From contig NC_087252.1 in NCBI RefSeq assembly GCF_037042905.1, forward strand, positions 13,945,201 through 14,009,200: 64,000 nucleotides of DNA, written 5' to 3'. This stretch comes from Lytechinus pictus. Its lineage: Eukaryota; Echinodermata; Echinoidea; Temnopleuroida; Toxopneustidae. The notes below the pieces were generated by a model. The model saw only the letters and a list, made by a program, of their open reading frames with translations, was not told the origin of the DNA and ran no database searches. The first letter of the stretch is position 1. Each line of letters opens with the position of its first letter. Shown piece by piece: positions 31,891-43,500 of the stretch. Made by a program: the position numbers and the translations under genes.

Positions 31891-34800
31891 CTTGAATTTT
31901 ATAGCAATTGAGAATAATTCATCATATAGAATATCTGTTATATTTGTATACTAATTGTTCAATGCAATTAATGCGTTTTTAACCCCCATTACACAGAGTG
32001 CATAGGGGCGGATCTAGCTTTTACCCAAGGAGAGGGTTTGACCGAGAAATTTGGCAAGCTAAAAAAAGGAGGGGATCTTACTCCCAAATTAAGGCCTTTT
32101 GTACAGAGAAATTTGACAAGCCAAAAAAAAGAGACAAAGGTTTACTATGAAAAGTTAATTTGAGGTTGGCTCCACAATGTAGGTCAATACTAATTTGTTC
32201 TTACTTGGCAGCCGATGGGGAAGGTTTACCCCCCCCCCCCCCCCCCCCGTCCCGTAGTTACGCCACTGGTGCAAGAATGGTGTAGAAGACCGAAGGACCA
32301 TGAAATTTGTTGGATCTTTAAGTTGTCCTTCAATAGCCATGCAATGATCAGGCGATTCAGAGCTGTTTATTATGTTAATATTATTATCAAAATAAATGAT
32401 TTTCGTGACCTCCATCGGCTCCTAATGCGTTTTAAATGGTTTAAATGGTGTGTTGGTGGTCTTTCAGGACAATATGGGCTATTATTGGTCTTTCAGCGGT
32501 CACTCAATATTTATTTAGGTCCTATTTGCTTAGTCATTGCAAGATGTTCCGACCATCAGCTCTCTTTTTTGTGTGTTTTTTTTTGGTTCGCTTACAGAGA
32601 TCTCTAGAAGACTCCAAAGAATCAGTGAAAGAGCATTGAAAGACCAGTGACATTTCAAAGAAAGATTGCCCAAATATCACTAATTTGCATAAAATCCCTT
32701 TAGACCATTGAAATAATATTGAAAGATTGAAAGATCACTCAAAGACCAGAATAAGTTCAGGAAGACAAGATCGAGATATCAGTCAGTCTCTCAGAATTAA
32801 TTCTAACATGTAAAGGGGGTGGCGCCATTAGACCGAAAATATTAGTGGTCTGTGAAACTGCTGAACGACAGCTCCCGATTCGGGGTCTTCCCATTTTCTT
32901 TCAAGGGTCTTCGTTCTTTGGAACAATAACGTTAATGAGCCTACTCTGGCATTATACCTTGTAAGTAAAAAAATGACATATTACAAATCCCCGATTTAAG
33001 GAAAGAATATGTAATAAATACATTATTATATATGGCCTACACCTGTTGGATTAAAATCAATTTCAAACCACCTTTTCATGATTTATATCATAATTGATTA
33101 ATAAAACTTTTTAGCATCAATTCTCACTCTAATTTTATTGAAAAGCGATTTGCAAATATGTTTACTAACTCATGAAGGATTATGACATCAATGACTTCTG
33201 GATTCATTCATTGCAGTAATGCCTTACTTTGGCGCAACTCAAAATTTACATCACTGTAAAGAATACCTCCTGGTTATCCAAGCGTGAATACATACCACAT
33301 AAATATGGTATGAAACTATTTGGAAGAAAATATTCTTTCAGATCATGTATAATAATTATGTGTTCATGAAACATTTATTCCCTTGAATTAGGGATTTGTG
33401 AGGTGTCAATTTTGTTTTTACTCTTTCGGTATTGTCACAGTCACACTTGCCAAACCAACCCAAGACCGACCTTGGCTATTAAGCAACTCTCAATGACATA
33501 CCATCCGTCGAATTTGAGTCGAACTAGTTGTGGGGTTAGGTTTTTAAAAACCTAGGATCCCAGATATGCTCTGTAAGTCCAGGAGGTCACTCAACTATGC
33601 CTACATTGTTGTGCTTCACTGGCTTTCGAAACTACTCTTGACTATAGTAATAGGCCCATATTCTGAAGTCAGGTTTAACTTAAGGGAGCTAAACCTTCAA
33701 AATTTTGTTTATATTGTATATTGTATATTTCGTATTTCATATTTACTATTTTGTTTCCTTTTGCTTTCATTAAGAAGAAAAATACTTCAGTTATCATTCC
33801 CAGACAACTATGAACAATTTGGGTGTCATGTGAGTTAATAAATTGAATGTGTACTGTTAGGGATTTGTGCCCCAATTGGCTCTCCATAACTCAAAACCAG
33901 GGTTTAATTCAAACCCGAGTTCAGAATACGGGCCATAGTGTCTATTTGTGGAATTCTACCTCTTGTGAAATTGCACCCTGTTCAGGCATTTCCACTTGCT
34001 TTCTCTGTACATATAACACACAATACATATGTGACCCTATTTAACATGGCTTTAGGAATATAAGATCGCCCGGAAATCACAACCATTTTTTTAGTTCGTA
34101 TGAACGCGAATGTGGAGCTCTGGAAGTAAACTAACTTCCGCCCCCGCCCCCCTTCTTAAGAACTAAGAAAACCTTGTAAACATTGTTGTTTTTGACAGCC
34201 TGTTAAAATGGAATCCCCATCTCATGTTCTTTTAACTTTCATCTTATGATTTCTGCAAATGTAACCCTCTCACGTGCCTAATGTAATATTCTTTATTACC
34301 CACCTCTCTGAATCTCGTTTAATAATTCCTGAAATCCCGCTTCTCTGATCTTCTCACACACATCATCAGGAAGCTGACTTTTATTCAGTCGGTTCTCCAG
34401 GGCGGTGAGGATGGTTGTCAGTGGGTCATCGTCTTCGAGGGAGATAGAGACCTTGACAATTTCAGCCAGACGACAAGCCTCCCGGAAAACAATCCCGTCT
34501 TGTAAGCTGGTGACGACGTTTTCACTTTGGTTGCCATTCTTTCGATACGCTCCTGAAAAATTTGTTCAAGAAGAAAGTAGTGTAGATGTGTAAAGCGCAC
34601 TGTTCAAAGGCATGGCACCAGCCTAGCAACAGTTGTCTTGTAAACAAGCTACAAATATCTACAACAAATCTACAATTTAAGTGAACAACCAGAAAGAATT
34701 ACACTAAGTAAAAGTTGCAAGTATCTGCTAGTATACAATTTTACATCATTCATCAGAAGTCATAACTACATCATATATCCTGATGGAACCTATGGGCCTC

Positions 34801-35141
34801 CCGCTTTGGCTGTTCCGTTCACCATTCCTACGTTTCGAAGGCTCTTACATTAGACGGTAAACGGAACATGCAAACCTTCAGTCAAGGTATTCGTTTATTT
34901 TTACCTGACAAAACAGCAAGAGCCTTCTCTCTTCCAAGAACAGGACGAACCGCATCAGCCAGTGCGTTCCGGTGATTGAAAGACTCGAGATGGAACATAG
35001 ATCTCCAATCCTTGAGCAGAGCAACGATATCATCATGGTCAAATGCCACTCCAAGCTTTTGCCGTAATTCATCACGCTCTTGGGATGTTGGTACTGGCCC
35101 ATACCCCAAGGCGAACATGTCGGATAAAGAAATCGAATGTC
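31648..35141 (-). CDS. Multi death-fold-domain gene, three exons (partial)
   Basis: Three minus-strand exons (35141-34905, 34552-34304, 31890-31648) with GT/AG signals, all phase 1 at both ends, so they join in frame. Each encodes one helical domain of about 80 residues with the tail pattern 'L..W..R......L...LR..G...L..E...G', which looks like a Death-domain-superfamily fold and ends like ankyrin-type death domains. A fourth exon of the same plan lies at 61707-61988. Repeated death-fold domains suggest a scaffold in apoptosis or innate signalling. Start and stop are not in these exons, and further exons are expected on both sides. No named family was recognised, and the death-fold call rests on pattern only. 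Confidence 0.55.
32005..32275. repeat. 'GGGGCGGATC' family fragment with 20-nt C run
   Basis: Begins 'aggggcggatctagctttta' and ends beside a 20-nt C run (32229-32248) and 'cgtagttacgccactgg'. The same pairing of words with a C/G run is seen at 11116-12916, 53490, 56118 and 56260. Confidence 0.5.
33651..33936. mobile_element. MITE, 'GGCCCGTATTCTGAAGTC' family, diverged copy
   Basis: The left end 'ggcccatattctgaagtcag' is mirrored by 'gttcagaatacgggcca' at the right. The inner arms share 'ggtttaactta' and its complement. It lies in an intron of the death-fold gene. Confidence 0.75.
34304..34552 (-). CDS. Death-fold-like exon C
   Basis: 249 nt, phase 1-1; acceptor 'caaatttttcag', donor gtgggt. 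Encodes IVFREACRLAEIVKVSISLE, LTTILTALENRLNKSQLP and the tail CEKIREAGFQELLNEIQ. Confidence 0.6.
34905..35141 (-). CDS. Death-fold-like exon B
   Basis: 237 nt, phase 1-1; acceptor 'tttttcaaacag', donor gtaaaa. Encodes SISLSDMFALGYGPVPTSQE, then RDELRQKLGVAF, DIVALLKDWRSMFHLESF and the tail ALADAVRPVLGREKALAVLS. This is the exon most like a classical death domain. Confidence 0.65.
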
Positions 35142-35182
35142 CTGTTTGAAAAATATATACATATTTAAACTTGAGACCTGGA

Positions 35183-35352
35183 GGGTGTTTCATGAAAGTT
35201 TTCAGTACAGACTAAATTGTCAGTGCTGACTATTTCAGTGAAATCCTCGGTTTTGATTGGCTGAGAGGCACAAGAATCTGACTGTTACTATCAATGGAAA
35301 CTGTCGGAGAAAGACAACATGTCAATGCTGACAACTTTCATGAAACAGTCCC
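35183..35352. mobile_element. MITE with 'GGGTGTTTCATGAAAGTTTTC' ends
   Basis: About 170 bp. The left end GGGTGTTTCATGAAAG is mirrored by 'CTTTCATGAAACAGTCCC' at the right, with 'cagtgctgac' words inside. It abuts the left end of the large element that starts at 35355. Confidence 0.7.
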
Positions 35353-35354
35353 TA

Positions 35355-35800
35355 CACTGTAAAACGTAGTGTTTAGCTTTTGAACACTTTCTTAAACACT
35401 TATCTGTAATACTTTATAAACACATAAACACGTTTATTCATTATTGATAAACACTATGATGAACACTTTCATAAACACTTAAACACGTTCATAAACACAC
35501 CACCAGAACACGTTCATAAACACTTAAACACGTTTATAAACACTTCACCAGAACACTTTCATAAACACTTAAACACGTTCATAAACACTTCACCAGAACA
35601 CTTTAATGAACACCACATCTAAACACATGTTTAGATTATAAACATCATGTTTAATCTTTAAACACGTCAGTGTATTTATTTTATAAATGGTTTGACACAT
35701 TTACTGTTAAACACTTTTTTGTAACAGTTTGTAAACGTTTAAACATGTTTATGACTTTAAAAATAAACACTTCTGGTATAAAGCGTTTACAATACAAGAA
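35355..35800. repeat. AAACAC-rich subterminal tandem repeats (left end)
   Basis: Irregular 30-48 bp units such as 'cataaacacttaaacacgtt' and 'cataaacacttcaccagaac', more than twenty AAACAC words in 450 bp. The right end (60560-60915) carries the same hexamer family. Confidence 0.8.
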
Positions 35801-36479
35801 ATGTAAATCTGAAACAGAACATTCCAAAATTGTGAAATCCTTGCAAGCTTTATAAACAGATTATATATACATGGTGTGCCAAAACAAAAACTACTTGATC
35901 AAAACTAATTGGCTAATTTTCTTTATGAGTTGATATAATTCTTCACACTTGAATCATGAAAGAAAAAAAAAACCAGATATAAATGGAATATTGAGAAACA
36001 TTAAGGGCACTGCAGGGATGTGAGGTCCACTGTAGGGAAATTTACTATTCAAAATTTTCCTGAGTCGTAAAGTAAAATTTTCTTGAATCTCAGAATTGCT
36101 ATTGATAGCTCAATGTCGAGATGAATTATAAGTCAACCAACAAAGTTCAAGGCCCATATACTTGTCAATATATTTTGCTTTAGCAACAGTCAGAAGATGC
36201 CGTGTCATAAACTTTTCCAACTGTTGTAATTCTCCATGTACTGTAAATATCATGGCAATAGCTGTAATGCTGTATGCTGATTGGTTGCCTCCATGGAAGT
36301 TACAATAATCGGGAATGTTACAACAATGTCTGGTAAATTTTTATGAAGTTCTCATATTGTGTAACATATAAAATAATTGTAGAGCGTTAGATCAATTTGT
36401 TTGCTTAAGCCCTATATGAATATTCCATATTGTATTGTACCGTATTGAAATAAATCATTTAAAGCAAAATGATTCCAAT

Positions 36480-36830
36480 CATGCATCACACAAGTTATAT
36501 TACCTTGTTCTTGAATACATGCAAATAACATTTCATTTGATAATATTAATGAAATGGGGGAACAAATTATATATACAAGGGTATTGCAAGAATTTGCATA
36601 GTGAGAACATGTGAAAGTCAAAATATGGAAAATCACAATTCAAAATCATTCTAGTCACCGACGTGCATCACACAGTATATATTACCTTGTTCTTGAAAAC
36701 ATGAAACTTAAATTTCATTTGATAATATTAATGAAATGGGGAAAAACATTTCAATGTACAAGGGCATTGCAAGGATTAGCATAATGAAAACATTTGAAAG
36801 CCAAAATATGGAAAATCACAATTCAAAATT
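36480..36830. repeat. Tandem duplication, ~182-bp unit, two copies
   Basis: Copy 1 (about 36480-36648) and copy 2 (36663-36829) share 'attaccttgttcttgaa', 'catttgataatattaatgaa' and 'atatggaaaatcacaattc' in order, at about 85-90% identity. Non-coding. Confidence 0.8.
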
Positions 36831-37440
36831 TTCCTTAATGTCTCTGAGCAACACAGTAACTGATAAAAAAACTAGTGCTTTTTTCATTAAATTTGAATTT
36901 TGCCAATGGAAGCATCATTTGCTCCATTTAATTTATTCAGAACAACACTGATCTCTCCATGGCTTTTCTTGCATGTGACTTGAAAACATTATACTGGGAA
37001 TTATCAAAATTTACTCTTGGTACCCTCCAATGAGATGTGTACAAGAGTTTAAAGTTTGCACTTGATTACACTTAGTGCTTGCCCCTTCTAAATTTTACAC
37101 TATAGTTTGGACCAAGCATTTTGCATACTGGAGAGAACAATGTAGAAAGAACAACTTCAATACTCCTAGAAATTAAATGAGACTTTTGATTATGTGCACA
37201 TAATACTTTCACTTGCTAATAATGAACATGGGCTTAAATCTTAGTAAGGTTTTGACTTGACCAATTGATTAATCACACTATAAAATACATGTACATTCAA
37301 TACTGACAATGTAAATCTTTAAAATGCAATATGAATTAGGCATGAAATGTAAAATGCACACAAGGATTTTTACAAAGGGACCATGAAGTGTCAACGGATT
37401 ATAAGCGCTTGTCACACTACAGCGGTTCATTCGTTCCATT

Positions 37441-38107
37441 TCCACCCCCCCCCCCAAACCCATTCCTTTACTGCCGATGTTCGGTGGTTTTCGTCAACAG
37501 ATGGACATGTGCATGCAAAAAACTGTAACTTTCTGTAAAACAGAAACCACCGAACGTTGCTGGAAAAGGAAAAACAAAAACACTGCCATCATCTGTGATA
37601 TAATTCTTTTCATCTGATGAAAAAAATTCTAACAGATTTACGTCTGTGGAAAAAAAAACACGAAAAGGGAACAAACAAATGCACACAGAATGAAGCTGGG
37701 TGACTGTAAAGTGTACATGTGTTTTTAAAAAAGCGATCAAATGAGAAGAATGTGGGGGGGCGTGACTAGTATCTTTTTATTTACAAGGTTGTGCCTCAGC
37801 TACCCTCCAAATTGCAGTCTGAAGAACTGCCTGCAAGGGCAAAATATAGGGTCTTGAAATGATTGCATAAATGATTGTCTTTCAGATTGTGTGTGTGTGT
37901 GCATATGTGTGGTAGGTGTGTGTTTTGGGTGTTTTTCGGAGGTTGACCGAGGCACAACCTTGTCAGTCACAAAAGATCCGAGTGCCCCCCCCCCCCCCCA
38001 CATGACTTGGGACCATTTCCTACCAATTCCTTATTTTCAGGAAGATTCCACACAAATCCTTTATACTGATTAGATGGTAAAATATAGGAATAATTTTCTT
38101 TCACTAG
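37441..38107. other. No gene; C/G runs and GT repeats
   Basis: Runs of C at 37445-37455 and 37985-37999 and a GT tract near 37890. Two further frames near here cross the runs and are not credible. Confidence 0.45.
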
Positions 38108-38271
38108 CTGCGAATACATCTTCAGATATTTGAGGTTGAAGACATATTATGCAGCGCTAAGCTGCATGAATGCCTTGGTGAGATTTGTAACTTTGCAATC
38201 AATTGTGACCTCATCAGATACGATGAAACATCCAGTCACATCTTCCTCTCAGGTATTACAAAGATGACAAG
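38108..38271 (-). pseudogene. Partial duplicate of the CIDE-N gene's last exon
   Basis: About 164 bp at roughly 93% identity to 39178-39341, the last-exon segment encoding the region from GEEDVTGCF to the PKMYSQ part. It lies about 1 kb downstream of the real exon in the same orientation and lacks the exon ends and an open continuation, so it is a duplication relic. Confidence 0.75.
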
Positions 38272-38407
38272 TTAGTGTGTGATAAACATGTACATTATGC
38301 CCACATATGTAGTAACACCCTCCCACAAATGTAGCAATCTTAATTCTCCCACCAATGTAGTAAACTGACAAAAAAAATTGCTTCCAACAAATGTAGCAGT
38401 TCTTTAA

Positions 38408-38464
38408 TAGTCAAATTTCTCTCACAAATGTAGTAATATTACATGTGTGGGAGAAATTTGACTA
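38408..38464. other. Near-perfect hairpin, ~24-bp stem
   Basis: TAGTCAAATTTCTC-TCACA-ATGTA pairs with TACATGTGTGGGAGAAATTTGACTA around a short AT loop. Upstream, the word 'cacaaatgtagtaa' or 'ccaccaatgtagtaa' recurs about five times (38300-38435). It may be a tiny MITE or an arm of one; a small-RNA precursor is possible but unsupported. Confidence 0.65.
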
Positions 38465-39066
38465 AGAATCACATCATTTGTGGGATGCACGTATACTATG
38501 TTTATGAGCACTACAGGGCCTAGCCTAGCTGGTTTGGTTACTGTTTGACAGGTATCTGGACAGAATCCTTATTTGCCCCAATATTAGAAAACCATCGTCT
38601 GGCAGATTCTATGTGGTGAACTAGGAGTGAGAGCAAATAATTGAAGGGATTTTCCCATAGGGTAATGTATTATGGGGGGGGGGGGGTAAGCGGCACTTAG
38701 AAATGAAAGTCTATGGAGGGTTTTCTTGTTTTTTTCCATAGCATATATTTGAATATGCTCATTTCGCAATAAAAAGCATGATTTTTTTTGGCCTTTGAAC
38801 ATCGAGAATCACCTGCGGTCAAAGATGTATATCTAAGGAAATAAAGCTGTCCGATATAGCGGCGAACTTTCGAAATAGCAATTATTTCCCGTTTATCAGT
38901 GGCTGAGGGCACTTGCCAGATACCATTTCAGAATCATTATGACCGAAAACCAAAAATCATAAAATCAGTGTATTCAAATGTAAGCTATAGAAAAATAGAT
39001 GCAAGGATCCGGCAAAGACTGATGTGTTATACAGTGCCACTTCAAAATACCCCAGGCTGTCTAAAT

Positions 39067-39399
39067 CTACTGCATCCCCAACTGCTGTCGGAGGAGAACC
39101 TCAAAGTTTCTATACTTGGAACTCTTTTGGCCGTTGTATGGTTCCTTGAGCACATAGCTCTGCACTAGACCCAGCAACTGCGAATACATCTTCGGATATT
39201 CGAGGTTGAAAACGTAGTATGCAGCGATAAGCTGCATGAATGCCTTGGTGAGATTTGTAACTTTGCAATCAATTGTGACCTCATCAGATACGATGAAACA
39301 TCCAGTCACATCTTCCTCTCCGGTAACAAAGATGACCAGTCGAGGCGGCTCTTTCTTGCCACTTGTCATGTGGGCTTCTACGTCCTCATCCGGAACTTC
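39067..39399 (-). CDS. CIDE-N/SAMD3-like gene, exon 7 (last)
   Basis: 333 nt with stop, acceptor 'ataattacag', phase 0. Encodes EVPDEDVEAHMTSGKKEPP, LVIFVTGEEDVTGCFIVSD, LTKAFMQLIAAYYVFNLEYP and a C-terminal RNFEVLLRQQLGMQ. This is the family's most conserved module. Confidence 0.8.
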   Translation of the reverse strand, partial: EVPDEDVEAHMTSGKKEPPRLVIFVTGEEDVTGCFIVSDEVTIDCKVTNLTKAFMQLIAAYYVFNLEYPKMYSQLLGLVQSYVLKEPYNGQKSSKYRNFEVLLRQQLGMQ

Positions 39400-40500
39400 C
39401 TGTAATTATGGATAGAGAGATTAAAAAACAAACAAAAAGTCTCAAATTCTTAACAAACTGACTTGAAGAATGTTTGATAGCCAAGAATGAAATCTGAATA
39501 TATCAGTGAACTGTCTATTATCCAATGAATAATCGATCATGCATTTTAGGTTTGTTCCATTTACCTTAACCTAATTTTGATACCAACTGAGACGATGGGG
39601 AAAATGGGGGGTATAGATATCATCAAAAGTGTGCAACATATGCTTGTCAAAACTACCCAGTAAGTCCACCAAGTTTGCGTTTATGTACTCAAATCCAGTT
39701 CAAGTTCAAGATGCTTTGTCATTTGGACCTGAATGGAAAAAAATACATGCATACTTTGAGATTTCGATACTTCTGAATAATAATTAATGGACCTGTTTGA
39801 GATAGTCAAACTATTAACTTGGCTTTCACCTCGTCTCACTTATTTGATCCCACCTTGTTCATAGATTATACCAAGAAACCCAATAATCAGTTGTTTATCA
39901 CATAGAAAATAGAAAACTACTGATGTTGTAAGAATATTAAGATAAGAAATCTGCCACATCATCTTAAAAGATAAAAGTAATTATTTTTGTGATATTCCAC
40001 ATGAGTGTATAGCCTTTGATCTTGTGACCTAAAAATTTAATGAGGTCATTACCTCTCCAGTAAACATGCATATTCAGTGTTGTTTAACCCTAACAAAGGT
40101 GATCAGTAAATTCACATCCACAAAAATGAGAATAAACAGAATGATACACGAACCAACACCAATGGCCAGCTGGCTACAGGGTGCAGGAGCATGTTTAATT
40201 TCTGTAATGGGGAAAAATATGGGGAAAGAAATCCACACGTACCTTTTTGATTGAGATGACAGCTTCAGTTTTACTCCCTTTTCCCCTGTCAAATGCCGTC
40301 TTTTTTTCGATGTACTGGATAAGGGGAAGCAATTCCAGTGGTCCCTGCAGTAGATTGAAACAATAATAGAATTATAATGCTTATGACATATAGAATATGA
40401 TTCTAAACAATAACACTACCTGCATGCAGGAGACACTACAACACCACTAGACAATGGTAAAGATGGGTTGACTGCATGTGTTGTGAGTCAAACGTGTTTG

Positions 40501-40531
<31 letters not shown>

Positions 40532-43500
40532 AGAGAAAACATCATGTTCTTGTGCCATTTCCCATTTTTAAACACAATTTGTTCAAAGCTGGGTTCTATT
40601 TTTTTTTTATATCGTTATAGTTTGCAGCCCAATTTCTTTCTGATTCCATGGATCCCCCTCCCCCCCCCCCCAAAAAAAAAAAAAAAAGAAGAGAGAGAGA
40701 GGAGAAAGAAATAACACTGAGTACAATTTTTAACTCTTTGAACTGGACTCCAACAAGATTCGAACTCACAACTCACAATCTTCAACTTGTTTGGCAGACA
40801 TTCTACATAACAACTAGTTGGGGGAAAAAGACATAAAAACGAGCTCCATGTGGCACCACCTGAGGAAGGCAATCAATGCATTTGACACAATTTTCCTAAA
40901 GTCATTTATTTACATCATTACAGTGAAGTCCCCCCCCCCCCCCCATTTTCTTTTTAACCCCAAAGATGGCTTCCACCAAGTTTGGTTGAGATCTACCCAC
41001 ATGTTCTGGAGAAGATGAAAATATAAAATGGTTTTTGGACAATGCACTACGGATGATAAATGGGATGTGATAGCAATACCTCACATGAATCTTTGACTCA
41101 TGTGAGGTTTATAAAACAAATCTACAAGGTATTACATTCCAACTGAAACCTCAACATTAATGCCATACCAAAATATACCTGGAGTCTGTTGCATACAAAT
41201 TAAATTTGAAAACAAACGATTTATGCAGTGACTTTTGACATAAATTATACATAAGGTTTTATGCAACAGGCCTCATCATACACAAAATAAATGGGCTTAC
41301 CTCTTTGCTGCCAGTACTCTTGAGTTCTTCAATGGCTCTCATGAACTTTTGAAGACAAGATTCCAGTTCATCTAATGAGTCACGTCCTCTTAAGAGCTGA
41401 AAGTCATGGAGGATCTAAAATAAAAAAGAAAGAAAACAACAAAATTTATGTTATGTGAACATCTACACAACCTAATTGCTACCTTTGATTAGAGAATTGA
41501 TTCACTTCCACATGGTATGGAGATTAATGCCATGACAAAATAATGTTAGGTTGGCCAAATTACAAAAAAATAACAAGTTCTGAAATGGAAAAAAGTGCCC
41601 CTAGCCAGTCAGGCCAGGTATCTGTAGATAATTGCTATTAATTAATGATAACAATTATTCACATCTTTGAAACTACAGGGTTCTCACAAAAAAGAAACGT
41701 AGGCATGACTGAAATAAACCATAAGTAAAACGAAAATACCCATATTTGCACAAAATTATTAATTTTAAAGATGCATTATGAACAGCAATTGTGGCTTGCA
41801 TGTACTATATATTACCTTTTTATTTTGTTTCCATTACTTTTTAATGTGAATAACGTTTTGTGTGGAAAATTACAAAGAATTCACATCGAGTATCCCCCGA
41901 AAAAAAAATGCTCACTTAGCCATCAAAGGATGACTTTTATTTTCAGCAATGCAAATGACGTCGAAACTTGCAAGAGTACTGAAGGCCAGCTGCAGCTAAT
42001 TACCTTTGTCATAATGCATAAATACATGTAATCCTCAAGAACAAACTTAAGGCCATTTCCCATGATTACTTTCTTCAGGTATACTAGTCTTACCATTCTT
42101 CCATCACTGTAGCATGGGATTCGCTTCAATATGGGCTCTACTTGGGCATCAGGAAGAGACATTATCCATTTTTGATTCGTTGCAAATGTCTTTTCCAGCA
42201 GAAGACGGATATGTCCCAAGCACCTTTTTTCTGCAGGCTTGGTCCACTCTTTTGACAGTTCCTTGAGACACTGATCTGCACTGTCATCTGTCACAGTGTT
42301 TTCTGAAAGAGAGATAGAGTAGGCTAATAATATCATTATTTTTTATTATGTAGTCCTTTTCATGAATGATACTCAGATCAAAGTACTTTAATACTGGGGG
42401 GATGAAAAGGAAAAAGAAAAAAAATGCCGAACATTTCTCTGTAACACTAAAAAAGCCGGGTCTTTTGGACCCATCTCACAGCCGAGGGGAGGCAGAATCC
42501 CCCCCCCCCCCCCCCCCCACCAAGATCTCTTGAACAGGGCAAGCAGTCTTAACATAATTTCCTATTTTAGACCCTTAACAGGGATTTTAATATCTTGCAT
42601 GGTAATGTACACCATATATGAGGATTGCCAATGCTATCCTGTTTTTTGATACCCTAAACACGGTATGTGCATTACATGTATGCGCCAGTGATGAAAAAGA
42701 TATCATTTTCACACAGTTTTGTGTTTGCTGATGATGTACACTGCTCAATGTGGAGGGGAGAGGGATTGAGAGGAATAAAACCTACCTTGAGCCATTTGAG
42801 CACATCGCGCTCGTTTTGCCATTCCCGCCTGATCATTCACATTGGTTCTCTTTACCTTTCCTTGATCTGGTTCTGTTTTTGGATTCGTCTTCTTTTTCTG
42901 TTGCCATCTGATGTGCCGAATTTTCTGACTGAGACATTTTGTGAAGAAGGACTATATCATAAGAGAAATTGAAGAAAAACAAGTGGGTAAAGATATCTTA
43001 TTGGGTATTATTTACAGGTCATGAAAGGGGGCCTACACCAATTTCAGTCAAATTTATGACTTGAAGGTTATTGTAGTAATTGAAATGACGACCATGGTCG
43101 TTGTTCCTCGGTCTAAAAATCCTGAGAATTCAATTATCTGATATGTGAACGCTGATTTAGGCTTAACAATAATTTTTAATAATTGAGTAACCCAATTATT
43201 GCCCCAAAATGGAAGCTTTGGGGAAAGGTGTTGTAAAAATGCCTTGAACGCCATATACAATTTTGTTTTAGGTCACAAAATAAAGTTTATATCATTTTCT
43301 TTGAATTATGGAATTGTCATTTTTCATTTTCTTGTGTATATGGGAAAAATTCTTACAGATGTTTAAAAAAAAATCAGTATCTTTGAAGATAAAATTTCTA
43401 CCCCGTGGCCACAACTCATCATTACCTTCAAGTTCTGTGTTAAATTTCATTGTTCGTGTTACCTCTCTAAACTGTACTCTAACTTCAGCACTCACACTGA

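Noticed and set aside
34878-35162. Alternative 94-codon minus frame over death-fold exon B
   Set aside because: The other frame (phase 1) matches the neighbouring exons in phase and domain pattern; this one does not.
35183-35352. Treating the MITE at 35183 as the true left end of the large element
   Set aside because: It has its own matching right terminus at 35352 and no partner end near 60.9 kb.
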